DNA from: Methylophilus sp. TWE2
Lineage (GTDB): Bacteria; Pseudomonadota; Gammaproteobacteria; Burkholderiales; Methylophilaceae
Assembly (NCBI RefSeq): GCF_001183865.1
Contig: NZ_CP012020.1
Location: 744,001 to 808,000, forward strand
Length of the DNA stretch: 64,000 bases
Reading direction: 5' to 3'
Below, piece by piece: positions 20,049 to 27,997 of this stretch (within the stretch, counting starts at the first letter, position 1; each line of letters begins with the position of its first letter). A program made the translations under genes and the position numbers. The notes under the pieces are model-generated. The model was given only the letters and a program-made list of their open reading frames with translations, made no database searches and was not told the DNA's origin.

Positions 20049-21590
20049 ATGGAAGAAACTACGGGACCATTCGCATTTTTCTTTGATTCTAAACACCATG
20101 ATTGCGATGAGCATTTTTACGGTCCGCCTTGCACATCAAAAATAATGGATGCTCTTGCAGAATGCGGAAGTGAAATCAGTACTCAAATTACCCGAGGAGA
20201 TCTGCTTCTTCATTATTTTGCATATCAGATATCTGCTGTTAGATCTGAAAGAACAGGGAAAAATGATCTACTTACGGTGGGACATACTCTAACGGCGAAT
20301 CAAGAGTTGTATCGTTTATTACTTTGTGACTTCACAGACTCTTTGAAAGCTTATTGGCATACTGTAAACACTGTTAACTTTATGTTTCAGTTACCTAAGA
20401 ATCACATTTGGACAATAGTGCTTCCCACAGTCCCTCTTTCCGTTGCACAACGTATTGATCAAAAAGTAAAAAGTTTTGGTCCTTATTTAGGCGCTTCATA
20501 TGTAGATATGGGCAATCCTCTTCATTCAAAAGTATTTCAATTTCCAGCAGGATTATATTTTCAAAATGGAAAGTTTTATTCAGACAGTGAAGAAATAACA
20601 TCGCTTTATAGTCACAGCGTTGAGACTGTAATTATTGATGAATCTAATTATTATGAGCTGGAGATGCCACGACTATTACAGCCATTGGAACTCAGCGAGC
20701 GTGGTAAATTGAGTCTTGAGAGAATGCAAGGAAGAAATTTTGAGACTCACGCAATCAAATTAGCAAAAGCATTAATGGAGTATTTAAATAAAAATTCTAA
20801 TCCAGATGCTATTTCGTTTAACGCTGCCAGTGGGCATTCGAATTTCGAGCCAGTTTGTGATGAAAGAAAAATTAGGGATTATCTCCTTAACCCAGATCAT
20901 ATTGAAGGGGGGCCAAAAGCTAAGTTCTTCACTGAAACGTTAGGAATTACTAGGGATGACTGGAGGTATTTAACTGATCAAATTATTAATGCTGTTAAAA
21001 CCGTTCCCGCATTCACTGTTAGAAAGAGTCCTCATGGGATTAGTCACAGCGCTGTAATTGAAATAATTGGAAGGAATAACCGTACAGCTTTAATAAAAAC
21101 TGCCTGGATAGTAAGAGAAAATGAACCACCACGTTTTGTTACAGCAATTCCATTTTCTGAGGATTTAGATTTTGAATTCCAGGTGCCGGCTCAAAATATT
21201 TCGCCTGTTGGGTTACATGGGGATGAGTTATATGAAGATATCTATAAAAGAGCAAACACGGCGGGTTTGAAAGCAGCTGAAAACTGTGTACCTATACCTA
21301 TGGTTATAGAGGGCTATGGTCCTGTATTTGGAGGTGAATGTGGCGATGCTTGGGTTACGATTCCAAATGATGAAGCTGGTATGAAAGCCTGGCTTAAGAG
21401 CAATAATATTGGAACGAAAGACTATAAATTGGGATGGAGAGTGGATGGTAATTTAGAGCAGTTTCAACCAAGTAAAGGAGAGTTCTGGACTCTTCAGGCA
21501 ATCGCTCCAAAAGAAGCATACGCTAGAGCATTTTGCAAAGTTCTAAATGATAATAATATCAAATGCAATGTATTTACATTGCTAGATTAG
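20049..21590 (+). CDS. AT-rich orphan protein with central DUF6883-like domain
   Basis: A 513-residue protein without signal peptide or membrane helix. The first 265 residues and the last 115 match no family that I recognise. The middle (about 275-370) has the DUF6883 pattern: DERKIRDYLLNPDH..GG.KAKFF, W..LTDQI, then IKTAWIVRENEPPRFVTAIPF. DUF6883 is usually a stand-alone domain of about 110 residues and has been seen next to small DUF4926 genes, so a toxin-like or conflict role has been suspected, but nothing is proven. Base composition is clearly more AT-rich than its neighbours, there is no good ribosome site, and it has no operon partner. This suggests horizontal gain between groESL and the amide island. 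Confidence 0.7.
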   Translation: MEETTGPFAFFFDSKHHDCDEHFYGPPCTSKIMDALAECGSEISTQITRGDLLLHYFAYQISAVRSERTGKNDLLTVGHTLTANQELYRLLLCDFTDSLKAYWHTVNTVNFMFQLPKNHIWTIVLPTVPLSVAQRIDQKVKSFGPYLGASYVDMGNPLHSKVFQFPAGLYFQNGKFYSDSEEITSLYSHSVETVIIDESNYYELEMPRLLQPLELSERGKLSLERMQGRNFETHAIKLAKALMEYLNKNSNPDAISFNAASGHSNFEPVCDERKIRDYLLNPDHIEGGPKAKFFTETLGITRDDWRYLTDQIINAVKTVPAFTVRKSPHGISHSAVIEIIGRNNRTALIKTAWIVRENEPPRFVTAIPFSEDLDFEFQVPAQNISPVGLHGDELYEDIYKRANTAGLKAAENCVPIPMVIEGYGPVFGGECGDAWVTIPNDEAGMKAWLKSNNIGTKDYKLGWRVDGNLEQFQPSKGEFWTLQAIAPKEAYARAFCKVLNDNNIKCNVFTLLD

Positions 21591-21621
21591 TTAGAGGGTA
21601 TAAATAATTTTCTGTAAACGG

Positions 21622-22083
21622 TCATTTTGCAGGAAACTGCGATCGTACTTTTGGAGTAGAAATGGCCGTATCTGAAGCCCTTGAATTGCTCCCGTTTTGC
21701 GCTTCCAAATAAGCCCTCCACCCCACAAAGCTCGATATATCAGTCGCAGTTTCACTGGCATAGGCTTCGCACAAAAAAACAGCGACTTGCTGGCCGTCTT
21801 GCAGGGTGAGGGTGCCAAAGCCTAGCGGTGCGGGGACGCTGGCGACCAATTCGCCGTAATTCTCCAGCGGCAGTTGCCAGACTTCCAGGGCGATTTGGCT
21901 GCCGCCTGTATTAACTCTGACCAGACCCGGACGGGGTGGATTAAAGCCTGCCAGACTGTAGAGTTTGTAGTCGGCTGAGGTGTGGGTGGCGCGCACAAAG
22001 GTGGCTTGCAACGCCAATAGCTGCGGGTTGAGGGGCAGGCCTTGCATATGGGCGCCGCAGACGGCGACTTCTATCATGCGCAT
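21622..22083 (-). CDS. Stand-alone C-terminal domain of allophanate hydrolase
   Basis: A 153-residue protein equal to the C-terminal domain of AtzF-type allophanate hydrolases: EVAVCGAHMQGLPLNPQL, THTSADYKLYSLAG, PPRPGLVRVNTGGSQIALEVWQLP, SFVGWRAYL. In AtzF-type enzymes this domain follows the amidase domain in one chain and completes the conversion of allophanate to CO2 and ammonia. Here it is a separate gene: the amidase frame stops at 22109, and this gene starts 25 bp later with its own AAGGA site (ATG at 22083). The last about 20 residues (GSNSRASDTAISTPKVRSQ) are an extra tail. The longer frame to 22236 would overlap the amidase and is rejected. Confidence 0.85.
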   Translation of the reverse strand: MRMIEVAVCGAHMQGLPLNPQLLALQATFVRATHTSADYKLYSLAGFNPPRPGLVRVNTGGSQIALEVWQLPLENYGELVASVPAPLGFGTLTLQDGQQVAVFLCEAYASETATDISSFVGWRAYLEAQNGSNSRASDTAISTPKVRSQFPAK

Positions 22084-22108
22084 GAGTTTTCCTTGTATTT
22101 TTGTGGGG

Positions 22109-23437
22109 TTATCGTCCCAGGCGTTGCGCGAGGTTAGCCAGTGCTTGGTCATGAAAGGCGGGCGCGCAGAGCGTGATGCCAAATGGCAGGCCGTTTTGCT
22201 GGAATCCGGCCGGGATGGCGATGGCAGATAAATCAAGCAGGTTCATAAAGTTGGTGTAGTAACCAAGGTTGCTGTTGGTCTGGATCGGGTCTTGTTCTAC
22301 TTCTTGGATGGTGTAAATCGTGCCTGCCGTCGGCGTCACCATCAGGTCAACCTCGGCCCAGTATGGCTTTGCCTGTGCCTGGTTTGCTTTGAGCTGGTAT
22401 AGCGTGCGGTAGGCATCCGCTGCGCTGAATTTGCTGGCGCCTTGAATAATCTTGCGCGTGACCGGATGCATGGCTTCTGCGTTTGATTCAATAAACGGCT
22501 GAATGGCCGCATAGCGCTCGGCGACGATGGCGCCTTCATAAAGCAAGCGCGCGGTGTTTAAAAACACCGAAAAATCGACTTCAACTTTTTGCCCACCGAT
22601 GGCTTGCAGGGCTTGAGTGGCTTGGGTAAACAAGGCCGGGGTCTCGGGGTTGCCAAAAAAATTGAGTTGGTCAGGCCGTGGCACCCCAAAGCGGAATTGG
22701 GTAGGAAATTGGCGGGGCGCATCTATTGGGAGCGGGCGCGAATAGGCATCTTGGCTATCTTCTCCTTGTGCGACTTGCAGTACTGTTTGTGCATCTTCGG
22801 TGGTGCGGGCAAAGATGGAGACACAATCGAGTGAGCGGCAAGCTGGCACCACGCCATGCGTGCTGAGCAAGCCACAAGTCGGTTTGATGCCTACGAGGTT
22901 GTTAAATGCGGCTGGCACGCGGCCAGAGCCCGCGGTGTCTGTGCCCAGGCTAAAACTGGCCATACCTAACGCCACGGCCACGGCAGAGCCGGAGCTGGAG
23001 CCGCCGGAAATATAGGCGGGATCAATGCTGTTTTTGCAGGCGCCATAAGGCGAGCGCACGCCGACCAGGCCGGTGGCAAATTGATCCAAATTAGTTTTGC
23101 CGACCGGGATCGCGCCTGCCGCGATGAGTTTTTTGACTACCGTGGCATGTTGCCCGGCCGTGTAGGCAAAGTCCGGGCAGGCGGCCGTGGTTGGATATCC
23201 CGCCAGGTCTATATTGTCTTTGATGGCAAACGGGATGCCGTACAAAGGCAGGCTGGCCGGGTCCATGGCTTCCAGTTGGCAGGCATAGATCAGCATCTCT
23301 TCCAGGCTGATGCTGTAAATCCAGACGTGATGGCTGTCTTCGGCATGGATTTTTTCTGCCAGTTGCCGCACCAGTTGGCTGGGTTTTAAACTGCCAGCCA
23401 GATAAGCAGCGCGTAAGTGCGAGATGTTCAAGTTCAT
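22109..23437 (-). CDS. atzF: Amidase half of allophanate hydrolase (AtzF/TrzF-like)
   Basis: A 442-residue amidase-signature enzyme with Lys in AIKDN (residue 73), the Gly/Ser loop GGSSSGS (145-151) and the nucleophile serine in TDTAGSGRVP (about 171), i.e. a complete Ser-Ser-Lys triad. The stretch SLPLYGIPFAIKDNIDLAGYPTTAACPDFAY and the C-terminal GLPFGITLCAPAFHD are typical of allophanate hydrolases, which cleave allophanate to N-carboxycarbamate and ammonia. The usual fused C-terminal domain is encoded by the next gene. It is the third gene of the operon that starts with the biuret-hydrolase-like gene. Confidence 0.87.
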   Translation of the reverse strand: MNLNISHLRAAYLAGSLKPSQLVRQLAEKIHAEDSHHVWIYSISLEEMLIYACQLEAMDPASLPLYGIPFAIKDNIDLAGYPTTAACPDFAYTAGQHATVVKKLIAAGAIPVGKTNLDQFATGLVGVRSPYGACKNSIDPAYISGGSSSGSAVAVALGMASFSLGTDTAGSGRVPAAFNNLVGIKPTCGLLSTHGVVPACRSLDCVSIFARTTEDAQTVLQVAQGEDSQDAYSRPLPIDAPRQFPTQFRFGVPRPDQLNFFGNPETPALFTQATQALQAIGGQKVEVDFSVFLNTARLLYEGAIVAERYAAIQPFIESNAEAMHPVTRKIIQGASKFSAADAYRTLYQLKANQAQAKPYWAEVDLMVTPTAGTIYTIQEVEQDPIQTNSNLGYYTNFMNLLDLSAIAIPAGFQQNGLPFGITLCAPAFHDQALANLAQRLGR

Positions 23438-23488
23438 GGGGCGCGGCTCCAGAGTGATTGGGTGAGTTTTAGTGCGCGCTGGCGCTAC

Positions 23489-25054
23489 TTAGTGTTGGCT
23501 GGCGAGCCCGCTGGGCATGGGATTTAAACGCGCATACTTGCTGCTCAGCCCTAGCAGGACTGCGACTACCAGATAGCTGGCGGCAATCGGCAGGGATTGC
23601 CCGATGCCAATGGCTTCGCCATGCATGAGGCCAAAGTAGGTAAATACCGCTGCAGCCAGCGCAAATCCGGCAGCTGTTGCCAGCTTGCGGTCTATGACCA
23701 GTGCGGCAATGGCACCCAGCATCAAACCGCCTAAAATGGCACCACCGCCTAGTACTTCCAGACCGTGGTACAACACGCCTACCTGGCCCAGCTTATCCAG
23801 CCCCAGCGTGGCGGCGTTGGTGCCAGCCACCGCGAGGACGTTGTCAATTTGCAGCTTTCCCCAGGCCGCGATGTGAGGCAAAAAGGCCAGGATAATCGCG
23901 GGCGCATGGCTTTTGGGCGTTTCTTGAAACGCTTGTGCGCCAATCAGCATGCCGATATATAGCAGGATAGGTGAGATAGCGACCACCGGAATCAATGAGG
24001 CCATGAGGGCGATGATGCCCAGCCAGGAGAGCAGCAAGACGATCACCCCCGTAGCCGCTGAGTAGCCGATACGTCCGCCCATGGCTTTCCAGCCCGGGTG
24101 GCCGATGTACACCGCATTGATAAAGGGGTTGCCCATCAGACAGCCAATCAGGCTGATCACCCCGTCGGCCGTCAACACTCTTGTCGTCGGAAAGCTGTCG
24201 CCCCCTGCTGCGGCGCTTTCCACGTTGTCCATCGCTTCGACCAGGTCATAAATGCCAAACGGGATGGCGGTCACCAGAATGACGCCTAAAAACTCAAAGC
24301 CGGAAAAGACGTGGTTGATGGCAGGTAACGGGATGGAAAAACCAAAGTTGGCGATGGCGGCACTGACGTTGGTGAGGCTCATCTGCGCATAATTGAGCCC
24401 CAGCAGGTTGGAGCCCCAGGCGATCAGCGTACCGGCAGCAATCGCCACCAAGCCGGCCGGGATGCCTTTGAAATAGCGCACCCCGCCAAACCAGCTGGCG
24501 AGGATAATGGCGAAACACACCACGCCGACCATGGGGGTCATAAACATCTCCAGCGCCGGGCGCAAGCTGATAAACGCGACCGAGACGCCCGCCAGTGTCC
24601 CCAGCAAGGCGGCACGCGGGGTAATTTTGCGGATCACCGGGGCAATAAACCCGCCCAGCATCAGTACAAAACTCTGGATAAATACCCAGGCCAATCCGGC
24701 CTCCCAGCCTTTGACCGGATCGCCGCTACTCAGCGAGATCGGCAGCATGATGACAAATACCACCACAAACATGTGCGGCACGCTGACACCAGAGGGTAGC
24801 GCGCACACATCATTGCGCCCGGTTTGCTTAGCGAGTTGATAGGCCAGCCAGGCGTAATACATGGTGCTCAAAAACAGCATCAGCCCGGTGGCAGGTAAAA
24901 TGCGGCCAAACACCATCTCGTCCGGCATTTTGAGCACGTACCTGAGCAGGCCGGTGAGCACCAGCAGGTTGACCAGAATATTGGTGCCAAAACCAAAGAG
25001 CGCGTTCCAGTCGCCTGGTGACCAGAGTTTGATGCCTGAAGCGGTTTTCATCAT
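23489..25054 (-). CDS. NCS2/AzgA-like nucleobase-type permease
   Basis: A 521-residue integral membrane protein with about 12-14 hydrophobic helices. Segments such as ALPSGVSVPHMF, IPFGIYDLVEAMDNVESAAAGGDSFPTTRVLTADG and GNPFINAVYIGHPGWKAMGGRIGYSA match the AzgA-like branch of the NCS2 purine/uracil permeases. The start ATG at 25054 follows GAGGAG at 7 bp. Lying between the biuret-hydrolase-like and allophanate-hydrolase genes, it probably imports the substrate of the pathway. Biuret or a ring such as cyanurate, which resembles a pyrimidine base, are candidates, but this is inference. Confidence 0.75.
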   Translation of the reverse strand: MMKTASGIKLWSPGDWNALFGFGTNILVNLLVLTGLLRYVLKMPDEMVFGRILPATGLMLFLSTMYYAWLAYQLAKQTGRNDVCALPSGVSVPHMFVVVFVIMLPISLSSGDPVKGWEAGLAWVFIQSFVLMLGGFIAPVIRKITPRAALLGTLAGVSVAFISLRPALEMFMTPMVGVVCFAIILASWFGGVRYFKGIPAGLVAIAAGTLIAWGSNLLGLNYAQMSLTNVSAAIANFGFSIPLPAINHVFSGFEFLGVILVTAIPFGIYDLVEAMDNVESAAAGGDSFPTTRVLTADGVISLIGCLMGNPFINAVYIGHPGWKAMGGRIGYSAATGVIVLLLSWLGIIALMASLIPVVAISPILLYIGMLIGAQAFQETPKSHAPAIILAFLPHIAAWGKLQIDNVLAVAGTNAATLGLDKLGQVGVLYHGLEVLGGGAILGGLMLGAIAALVIDRKLATAAGFALAAAVFTYFGLMHGEAIGIGQSLPIAASYLVVAVLLGLSSKYARLNPMPSGLASQH

Positions 25055-25084
25055 GGGGGTTCTCCTCAAATGGCGGATGCCTGA

Positions 25085-25756
25085 TTATTTTTGCAATACG
25101 TTGACCAGTTGCTGGCTATCGGTGACCCAGCCAAAAATCGCGCCTTGGGCGGCAAACATGCGCAGGCTGACAGCGTGAAATTCTGGGTTGTATGAGGCGC
25201 AACAATCGCCTGGAATCAGGCATCTGAAGCCACGGTCATTGGCTTCACGCACGCTGGTATGTACGCAGACTTCGGTCGTCACCCCGCAGACAATCAGCGC
25301 CTCGATGTTGCGCTTGCGCAATAGCAACTCCAGGTCAGTGGCATAGAAAGCGCCTTTACCTGGTTTGTCGATCACCGGCTCGCCTGCGATGGGCGAGAGC
25401 GCCGGGATGATGTCGTGTCCCGGTTCGCCACGGATTAGGATACGGCCCATGGGCCCTGGATCACCAATGCGCAGTTTTGGCGAGCCGCGTTCCACTTTGG
25501 CCGGAAAGGCGTCAGTCATGTCTGACCGGTGGCCTTCGCGGGTGTGGATCACCAGTATGCCCTGTGCCCTGGCGGCCGCCAGCACTGCCTGGCAAGGCGC
25601 AATGGCGGCTTTTAGCAAGCTGACATCATTGCCCAGGCTTTGCCCAAACCCGCCTTCTTCAATAAAGTCGCGCTGCATGTCGATGATCAAAAGCGCCGTG
25701 TGTGTCAGGTCAACATCGAAGGGTTCCGGTAGGGCGGGCACGCTGAGAATTTTCAT
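25085..25756 (-). CDS. biuH: Isochorismatase-fold cysteine hydrolase, probable biuret amidohydrolase
   Basis: A 223-residue cysteine hydrolase with the triad Asp26 (LLIIDMQRDF), Lys134 (DKPGKGAF) and Cys164 (TTEVCVHTS). From memory of Rhizobium BiuH, the shared blocks HTREGHR, GDPGP.GRIL.RGEPG.DIIP and REANDRG are all present, and a Gln lies 40 residues after the catalytic Cys (Gln204) as in that enzyme. BiuH converts biuret to allophanate and ammonia, which the next-but-one gene would consume. Other ureido acids are possible substrates. The start ATG at 25756 places the family N-terminus correctly. It heads the operon with the permease and split allophanate hydrolase. Confidence 0.72.
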   Translation of the reverse strand: MKILSVPALPEPFDVDLTHTALLIIDMQRDFIEEGGFGQSLGNDVSLLKAAIAPCQAVLAAARAQGILVIHTREGHRSDMTDAFPAKVERGSPKLRIGDPGPMGRILIRGEPGHDIIPALSPIAGEPVIDKPGKGAFYATDLELLLRKRNIEALIVCGVTTEVCVHTSVREANDRGFRCLIPGDCCASYNPEFHAVSLRMFAAQGAIFGWVTDSQQLVNVLQK

Positions 25757-25793
25757 TGGGGCGGTTTTCTTAAAGTGGCGTTTGAAATGGTTA

Positions 25794-25807
25794 TGTTGTA
25801 TACAACA
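25794..25807. promoter_or_regulatory. Probable GntR operator before the biuH-like gene
   Basis: TGTTGTATACAACA is a perfect 14-bp palindrome containing TTGTATACAA, typical of FCD-subfamily GntR operators. The same 10-bp core recurs before atzG (27936-27945), and a GntR gene of this subfamily is in the island. Confidence 0.75.
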
Positions 25808-25809
25808 AA

Positions 25810-25825
25810 GCAAATCGTGTGCCTG
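25810..25825 (-). promoter_or_regulatory. Sigma-54 type promoter of the biuH-like operon
   Basis: On the minus strand CAGGCAC-ACGA-TTTGCTTT has GG and GC separated by exactly 10 bp, as in the -24/-12 consensus TGGCACG-N4-TTGCW. The expected start point falls inside the GntR palindrome next to it. Confidence 0.6.
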
Positions 25826-25921
25826 AGTGGGTCTTTAGCTGATTTTTAAAAAATCCCTTTTAAAACAATATGTAATCAGCCGGGTGGGTCAGGGGAAATA
25901 CTTGGGTGCAGGCATTGATTT

Positions 25922-25957
25922 GGCACAAAATAGTGCAACTTGCACCATGCTTGTACA
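25922..25957. promoter_or_regulatory. NtrC-like enhancer sites
   Basis: Two sequences similar to the NtrC site TGCACY-N5-GGTGCA are seen: TGCACTATTTTGTGCC on the minus strand (25937-25922, one base short in the spacer) and TGCACC-ATGCT-TGTACA on the plus strand (25941-25957). An overlapping perfect palindrome GTGCAA-C-TTGCAC is at 25933-25945. They lie about 110-145 bp upstream of the sigma-54 type promoter, a normal enhancer distance. Confidence 0.45.
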
Positions 25958-26326
25958 TTATGGTTTTAGGAAAGACACATGCGCCGCTGCGATTTTCCAG
26001 CCTTGTGCGGTACGTATCCAGCTTTGACTCTGACGGCCATGGACGTCACCGCGCATGAATTCTGTGCTGGTATTGGCGTAGTCTTCACCGTAGGTGGTGA
26101 TTACAGTATTCAGCAGGGTACGTGATGCTGGCGCAGGACGTTGTTTTCTGAAAGCGGAAATTTGTTCCCAGCCATAGAGATTTTCTGTCGCACCATAACG
26201 GACGGCATGCGGACTTTGCCAAAAAAAATCAATCAGCGCCGTCACGTCATTGTTGGTCAGCGCCTGCTCATAGGCAGCAAAAACGGCCTCGATTTCAGCC
26301 AATATTCTTGGATCGTTGATGTGCAT
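25958..26326 (-). CDS. atzH: AtzH-like DUF3225 protein
   Basis: A 122-residue SnoaL/NTF2-like protein of the DUF3225 family: NDPRILAEIEAVFAAYEQALTNNDVTALIDFFW, VRYGATENLYGWEQI, HVSFLK. In cyanurate degraders AtzH (DUF3225) was shown to decarboxylate 1,3-dicarboxyurea, the product of the AtzE/AtzG complex, to allophanate. It is 16 bp after atzE and the last gene of the atzGEH operon. Confidence 0.82.
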   Translation of the reverse strand: MHINDPRILAEIEAVFAAYEQALTNNDVTALIDFFWQSPHAVRYGATENLYGWEQISAFRKQRPAPASRTLLNTVITTYGEDYANTSTEFMRGDVHGRQSQSWIRTAQGWKIAAAHVSFLKP

Positions 26327-26342
26327 GGTGATCTCATTACCT

Positions 26343-27695
26343 TTAGTTTCTGACTACGGGAGCCTGACAGACCGATTGTTGTTGCAACCAGTGAGCTACA
26401 ACCAGTAAATTCGCTTCCTGATGGGGGGCGCCAATCAGCTGAACTGCGATTGGCAACTGGCCTGGCAAATGTACCGGCACGGCTACGACAGGCAAGCCGA
26501 TGAATGAAATTGGCTGGGTGAACATCCCCATATTCGGCCTTAACAGCATGCGATGTCCCTGGATGTCCATTTCTTCCTGTCCCAACGGTTGGGCACAGCA
26601 TGGGGTAGCCGGTGCAATCAGTATGTCATGGTCTGCAAATAACTGCATGGCTTGCTCAAAAAACCAGCGACGCAGGCGTTGCGCTTGCACGTACCAGGTG
26701 GCAGGCACCAGCGTCCCGGCCACTAATCTTGGAAAAACCAGTGGGTCAAAGTCCGTCCCTTGTGTGCGCAGCCTTTCCAGATGACGGTTGCCGCCTTCGC
26801 TGGCGGTAATCAGGTAGGCCGCTGAACGTGCACGAGCTACCTCTGGTAACTCAACCGTTTTTGAGACTTGAAGCGCCTCACATACCGCATTAACCGCCGC
26901 CAGTGACTGATCATCGCCTTGTTCAAAATACCCCCCCAGCCTGGCAGCGCGGGCGGGTAATGCGTTACTTTGTGTAAAAGGCTTGCCATGGAGCACTTCA
27001 AAACAAAGTGATAGATCTGCTGCCGAGCGTGCAAAAACACCGGCATGATCAAAACTGTGCACAAATGGAAACATGCCTTGCAAAGACAAGCTACCGTAGG
27101 TTGGTTTGAGTCCAAACAGGCCGCACATCGAAGAGGGCACGCGGACAGAACCATTGGTATCCGAACCCAGTGTCAGCGGAACAAAACCGGCAGCCACGGC
27201 GGCGGCCGAGCCGCCTGATGATCCTCCGGCACTGCGGCTGGGATCATGCGGGTTGCGGCTCGCACCAAAATGATGATTCTCAGTGGTGAAGCCGTAGGCA
27301 TATTCATCCATGTTCAGTGCGCCCAGCAACACCGCACCAGCCCGTTGCATGGCGGTGACCAGATGCGCGTCTGTATGGGCTGGCGGATAACCCTGGTTGA
27401 TTTTGGCACCTGCCAGCGTGGTCAGTCCTGCAATATCAAACAGGTTCTTGACGGCGTAAGGCACGCCAGCGAGTGGCGGTAATGATTCACCACGTTGACG
27501 GGCGGTATCAATGGCAGCTGCTTCCTGCAAGGCTCGGCTGGCTGTCACGGTGGTGAAGCTGTTATAGCGCCCGTCATGTTGGGCAATCTCATCCAGCACC
27601 CGCTCGGTGACACTCACGGCACTGACCTCGCCATGACGAATGGCGTGAGCGATGGCGATAGCGTCATCGCTTCCGTTCATAAGTGCACCCTTCAT
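26343..27695 (-). CDS. atzE: AtzE-family 1-carboxybiuret amidohydrolase
   Basis: A 450-residue amidase-signature enzyme with Lys83 (YAVKNLFD), the Ser loop SAGGSSGGSAAAVAAG and nucleophile Ser183 (GSDTNGSVRVPSS). The sequence ENHHFGASRNPHDPSRSAGGSSGG is typical of AtzE, the catalytic subunit that deaminates 1-carboxybiuret and needs the small AtzG subunit. Its ATG overlaps the atzG stop (ATGA), so the two subunits are made together. The function is supported by the full atzG-atzE-atzH order. Confidence 0.87.
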   Translation of the reverse strand: MKGALMNGSDDAIAIAHAIRHGEVSAVSVTERVLDEIAQHDGRYNSFTTVTASRALQEAAAIDTARQRGESLPPLAGVPYAVKNLFDIAGLTTLAGAKINQGYPPAHTDAHLVTAMQRAGAVLLGALNMDEYAYGFTTENHHFGASRNPHDPSRSAGGSSGGSAAAVAAGFVPLTLGSDTNGSVRVPSSMCGLFGLKPTYGSLSLQGMFPFVHSFDHAGVFARSAADLSLCFEVLHGKPFTQSNALPARAARLGGYFEQGDDQSLAAVNAVCEALQVSKTVELPEVARARSAAYLITASEGGNRHLERLRTQGTDFDPLVFPRLVAGTLVPATWYVQAQRLRRWFFEQAMQLFADHDILIAPATPCCAQPLGQEEMDIQGHRMLLRPNMGMFTQPISFIGLPVVAVPVHLPGQLPIAVQLIGAPHQEANLLVVAHWLQQQSVCQAPVVRN

Positions 27696-27910
27696 TGACC
27701 TGAGCTTTCATCACCAGGATGAAACACGGGTGCGGGCTCAATATGCTCGTCCAGAGGCAAGCCCATCACACGCTCTGCATGACCAAGCAGCAGTGTGTAG
27801 TGATGTGTGGTATGCGAGAGGTCTGCCGGGGAGAGGGTAATCCCTTGAAGGAGTAACTGGCGGGCAACAAATGCCAGGGTGTCAGCGTCTGCTGGCTGGG
27901 CGTTAGACAA
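27692..27910 (-). CDS. atzG: AtzG-like small subunit (DUF4089)
   Basis: A 72-residue protein of the DUF4089/AtzG type (LAFVARQLLLQGITLSPADL, GLPLDEHIEPAPVFHPGD). AtzG is required for the stability and activity of AtzE, in a GatC-like way. The start is a TTG at 27910 with a perfect AAGGAG six bases before it. The longer frame to 27952 would begin inside the operator palindrome and before the likely transcription start, so it is rejected. Confidence 0.85.
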   Translation of the reverse strand: MSNAQPADADTLAFVARQLLLQGITLSPADLSHTTHHYTLLLGHAERVMGLPLDEHIEPAPVFHPGDESSGQ

Positions 27911-27935
27911 AATAGACTCCTTGATCAGTGTGTTA

Positions 27936-27945
27936 TTGTATACAA
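27936..27945. promoter_or_regulatory. Probable GntR operator before atzG
   Basis: TTGTATACAA, identical to the core of the palindrome at 25796-25805, lies just after a sigma-54 type promoter and 26 bp before the atzG start. Confidence 0.72.
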
Positions 27946-27952
27946 CAAACAA

Positions 27953-27968
27953 GCAATTGCCATACCAG
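27953..27968 (-). promoter_or_regulatory. Sigma-54 type promoter of atzGEH
   Basis: On the minus strand CTGGTATG-GCAA-TTGCTT has the -24 GG and -12 GC 10 bp apart and keeps the CTGG and TTGC blocks of the consensus. The expected start site overlaps the GntR palindrome. No clear NtrC site was found within 150 bp upstream. Confidence 0.6.
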
Positions 27969-27997
27969 CTCCCCCTGCCGGCGGCCTGGGCAGGACG

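Noticed and set aside
22084..22111. Frameshift as the cause of the split allophanate hydrolase
   Set aside because: A clean stop, a spacer with ribosome site and a proper start codon indicate two real genes.
22084..22236. Upstream extension of the allophanate-hydrolase C-terminal gene
   Set aside because: It would overlap the amidase coding region in another frame; the ATG at 22083 has its own AAGGA.
25918..25937. Sigma-54-like TTGGCAC...TGCA on the plus strand
   Set aside because: The GG to GC distance is 11 bp and it would point toward the 3' end of atzH; the sequence is better read as part of the NtrC-like cluster.
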